From CAUPWF01 sp036656795 (GTDB lineage Bacteria; Bacillota; Clostridia; Lachnospirales; Lachnospiraceae): a stretch of 64,000 nt of DNA. Made by a program: the position numbers and the translations under genes. The notes below the pieces were generated by a model. It was not told the origin of the DNA. It searched no databases and saw nothing but the letters and a program-made list of their open reading frames with translations. Positions 63,501 to 64,000 of the stretch are shown here, in pieces (within the stretch, counting starts at the first letter, position 1; every line of letters begins with the position of its first letter). Location: contig JAVXHR010000008.1 of assembly GCA_036656795.1 (NCBI GenBank), positions 1-64,000 on the forward strand, written 5' to 3'.

Positions 63501-64000
63501 ATTCACATCTGTTCCCACCTGTTTCGTAAACGTAAGATTTCCTGACATTAAGGTATTTGTTTTTTCTGTAATATAATCAAATGTAGCAAATGTATCCGTG
63601 GCAATGGTTGGTGCAATGTCCTTTGCTGCCTGTACCGTGAAACTCATGGTGTTGTATGGATCTTGATTTGGCGTTGTCTCCACAAGCTGGTAATCCCCAT
63701 AAGGAACATTGTTAAAGGTCACGACACCATTCGCATCGGTAGAAGCTGTTTGGGTTGTAACCGGATACTGGTCTTTAACCCCATTAAGTCCCGTATAGGT
63801 AAGTGTGAATTCTCTGCCTGCCATCAGAGCTGGTGTGATTTGATTGTCTTTTTTAATAATCTTAATAGACCCAATCGCACGTTGATTTTCTATCTTTGTT
63901 GCTATTGGATCTAACGCATGATCTTTATCTCCCACTTCAATTGCATATGTTTTCTCCACTGTCACATCTTTTACCAATACGGTAATATTGGTCACCAATG
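57558..64000 (-). CDS. Giant SpaA/Cna-B repeat surface protein (partial, 5' end outside window)
   Basis: At least 2147 codons of an open frame that reaches the right edge. I count 17 tandem SpaA/prealbumin-like domains by their E-box motifs, such as LKETSTPTGY, ILETKAPVGY, LTETKAPEGY, VKETKAPDGY, LVETRAPQGY, spaced about 90-130 residues. Each Glu is positioned to catalyse a Lys-Asn/Asp isopeptide bond that stiffens the domain. The C terminus has VRTGDD, a hydrophobic helix and KRKKKLK, a sortase-like anchor lacking the usual LP. It is a wall-anchored adhesin or pilin-like stalk. The ligand-binding head should lie beyond the edge. Confidence 0.9.
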   Translation of the reverse strand, partial: LVTNITVLVKDVTVEKTYAIEVGDKDHALDPIATKIENQRAIGSIKIIKKDNQITPALMAGREFTLTYTGLNGVKDQYPVTTQTASTDANGVVTFNNVPYGDYQLVETTPNQDPYNTMSFTVQAAKDIAPTIATDTFATFDYITEKTNTLMSGNLTFTKQVGTDVNKGTVFQGDKLSGVKFTLSGKNLYGDTITDKVATADAQGVVTFQDVQISAAEGYSLTETAVDGYDITPKTYKVVVTSEATSGGAGVPPNQVKFTITDKVDASNTPLGTPTIIENTPVLGTITFTKYTNQNAVNVKTPLSGVTFELWSAPTSKAGTKVAEKTTGTDGIISFTDVPFGAYVLKETSTPTGYTLLSDISISKAELATGLTADKSAFTYNLTSGTGAATGEVLNPLNLTTIQFEKHNQDGGLVPQVLFHLYRLGDGGKSPANGGSVGDWGVVIAPADTTTYKQYEPQPTVTSTTGKYTVSDLPDGTYKLIEDAGFTDPIEHTVRDIYIVIKGTTVKYTYDSVNGPVVSMHSGTTAQVENKLRYGYIQLKKVDNEKQAAVSGAVFSVYKENEPNTPLFQITTNAQGKFEVPNDGDYGKNGTSIHLVYGNYVIKETMPAPGFKSNAISIPFAFNESNQGHEATAYFSVAADGTTGQVEYVKKGGAEPTDIYSNERIRSALTLTKKDKDTVIPALTGAQFTLQSGNVAIASLQEDGVTGSYRLSNVNNAGGVYNVNNADGVPYLYRQNATTPWKLLPGNYNILETKAPVGYQLPAAPMQITVGNDAQPLAITMTNEKTKIVLTKLNQYKEPVHGDGTAENHLELEIKESNQTTPIWSYNELGGSSNLQPWTIQGFKVDTEYTLTETKTPVGYQTADPIVFRITATGALQVISGAFTAGKASDTNSNWTAATGSEPNKICMRDIEVYRPVQITKEEKDTPTQKLQGIVFSLYKQVGSVPDLVDGTNEDILIGSNLQTGIDGVWKTEDLANDTNHYKSGGLPIGNYYFLETATDTTHVLDTTPVQFVVDATGFDVTKPAADKRVSCTMTNQKFLSHIKMQKLDATDHAPLAGAVFQLEKSKDSGTTWNSYLTNITSGNDGIIQVDLDEKTTYKLTETTPPKGYDACGESEFKVIFSTTEDSDHQTLEIYNTASTTNRHFENISILDTHMTAKGLENVRTLGSMSVDKVGVQVGGSMVPLPGVTFELYQDMDNSKTKTDGDICVGSPLVTDTSGRINAMNLDWGNYVLVETVPAPGYVLLTTSYPFTIDRTQLAYQALSGASAVQNQQNVITVDKTNQKGVPIAGATFTITEKSSGKVIQTLDGDVSTWKLSGLLTGGTTYILTETKAPEGYKIAAPVTFTMGNDGEITIGGTAVANNTITVSDKPIGVRIDKTDITDNSNQILKGAEFTVSGTFATITATEIHITDANKKDALTEQLISGQTYTVKETKAPDGYKMLTKTFTFEVDVDGKVIKISDSTVAEATTWGLRVKDIPFKARFIKTSEDGTTPLVGATFLLQGKFVDVDKLSDYDVTKQGVVWESTKDAYSLDGQFIVGETYQLTEERTVKGYQRLQNPIKMQVSSDGTLTITGGGGTTPQGNVTIDADKVTVRITNQLTEFALDKVSVDPEVGEHIGKLAEATLEIKDANGESLNPKRTWTSDGINQGTIKNLPSGAYMLVETKTPSGYHTANPIRFTLQDDNQIIITNSEGKVEKKNGQDVLVMEDRYVRGTIVLTKQKNVMEGCADSTLGVPSKDTVEPIKGAVFALFYDAGGTHPVVTGSPATAMTGVSDERGQVIFKNLPPDTYYMKETKAPVGCVEAPNTIYQAVIDKAGNYQGLTRMPDGAVMDESNVINDVPRATIVVKKVSKDDESMVLPDSEYGLYRETNGFPKQRDKMAWSGMGMFRIGSSKASVMESQMVAPKAAVADGEWTLIAKATTNQEGKLTFPNVLRGVKYEIRELRASSGSQVSEEPIRIGFITDEEGNAILQDYNNLGGGTAENINGEILWKEPAVKIAITKKDTGGATLSGAELELRDSKGIVLARWISDGTPHVIAGDSKNLKLKTGDQYQLVETRAPQGYAVADPITVTIEPKQVGPKEDYVQQIEMIDLLLSEVPTDRKSMPNDKNVRTGDDTNIVACLMGMLCAGGIVAAFFLTKRKKKLK

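Noticed and set aside
1..64000. tRNA, rRNA, CRISPR array, IS element or prophage
   Set aside because: Reading both strands by eye gave no convincing cloverleaf, rRNA segment, repeat-spacer array, transposase or phage gene; a short tRNA could still be missed without a search tool.

Overview
The window comes from an AT-rich, low-GC Gram-positive genome. It has strong AGGAGG ribosome-binding sites, frequent TTG/GTG starts, RpiR and GntR regulators, sortase-type surface proteins, an apparent spore-surface protein, and glycine/betaine/sarcosine-reductase genes including a UGA-encoded selenocysteine. Together these point to an anaerobic, probably spore-forming Bacillota member, most likely Lachnospiraceae/Clostridia. 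No rRNA, tRNA, CRISPR array or transposase gene was seen.

Bases 1-18050 are sugar-catabolism accessory DNA. A CUT2-type ABC ATPase (cut by the left edge) follows xylulokinase. Next, on the minus strand, is an RpiR regulator / ADP-dependent sugar-kinase-family / class II aldolase module. A divergent plus-strand operon carries a cupin sugar isomerase-like gene, dhaK, dhaL and a DUF4432 epimerase-like gene. It converges on a second minus-strand operon: solute-binding protein, two permeases, aldolase, second ADP-dependent kinase-like gene, third aldolase, second RpiR. This second operon is bracketed by two identical 65-bp palindromic repeats. The layout suggests import, isomerisation, two phosphorylations and aldol cleavage of an unidentified sugar. 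A 100-N scaffold gap in the divergent promoter region is flanked by the same 55-mer on both sides and looks like an assembly artefact.

Bases 18056-27150 are a complete L-arabinose operon on the minus strand: chvE-mmsA-mmsB (uptake), araR, araB, araD, araA, from one strong promoter. Then come a MATE transporter and a glycosyltransferase, the latter divergent from a choice-of-anchor-A protein with a Thr/Ser-rich linker (probable spore-surface glycoprotein). They are followed by an ECF sigma factor sandwiched between two RsgI-like membrane proteins, an esterase, and a reductase component-B operon (GrdE-type, selenoprotein GrdB-type, YkvI-family transporter) whose promoter region holds three copies of a TGTTATCGCGATAACA-like palindrome.

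Bases 39011-64000 hold a leucine-rich-repeat surface protein, then on the minus strand tetR and grdX, and the translation/transcription core tuf-fusA-rpsG-rpsL. The last is separated from rpoC-rpoB by an HD-domain gene, ribokinase, an M24 peptidase and a tiny Cys-rich membrane protein. The right edge is filled by the 3' part of a giant SpaA/Cna-B repeat surface protein (at least 17 E-box-bearing domains), whose stop codon abuts the rpoB promoter.
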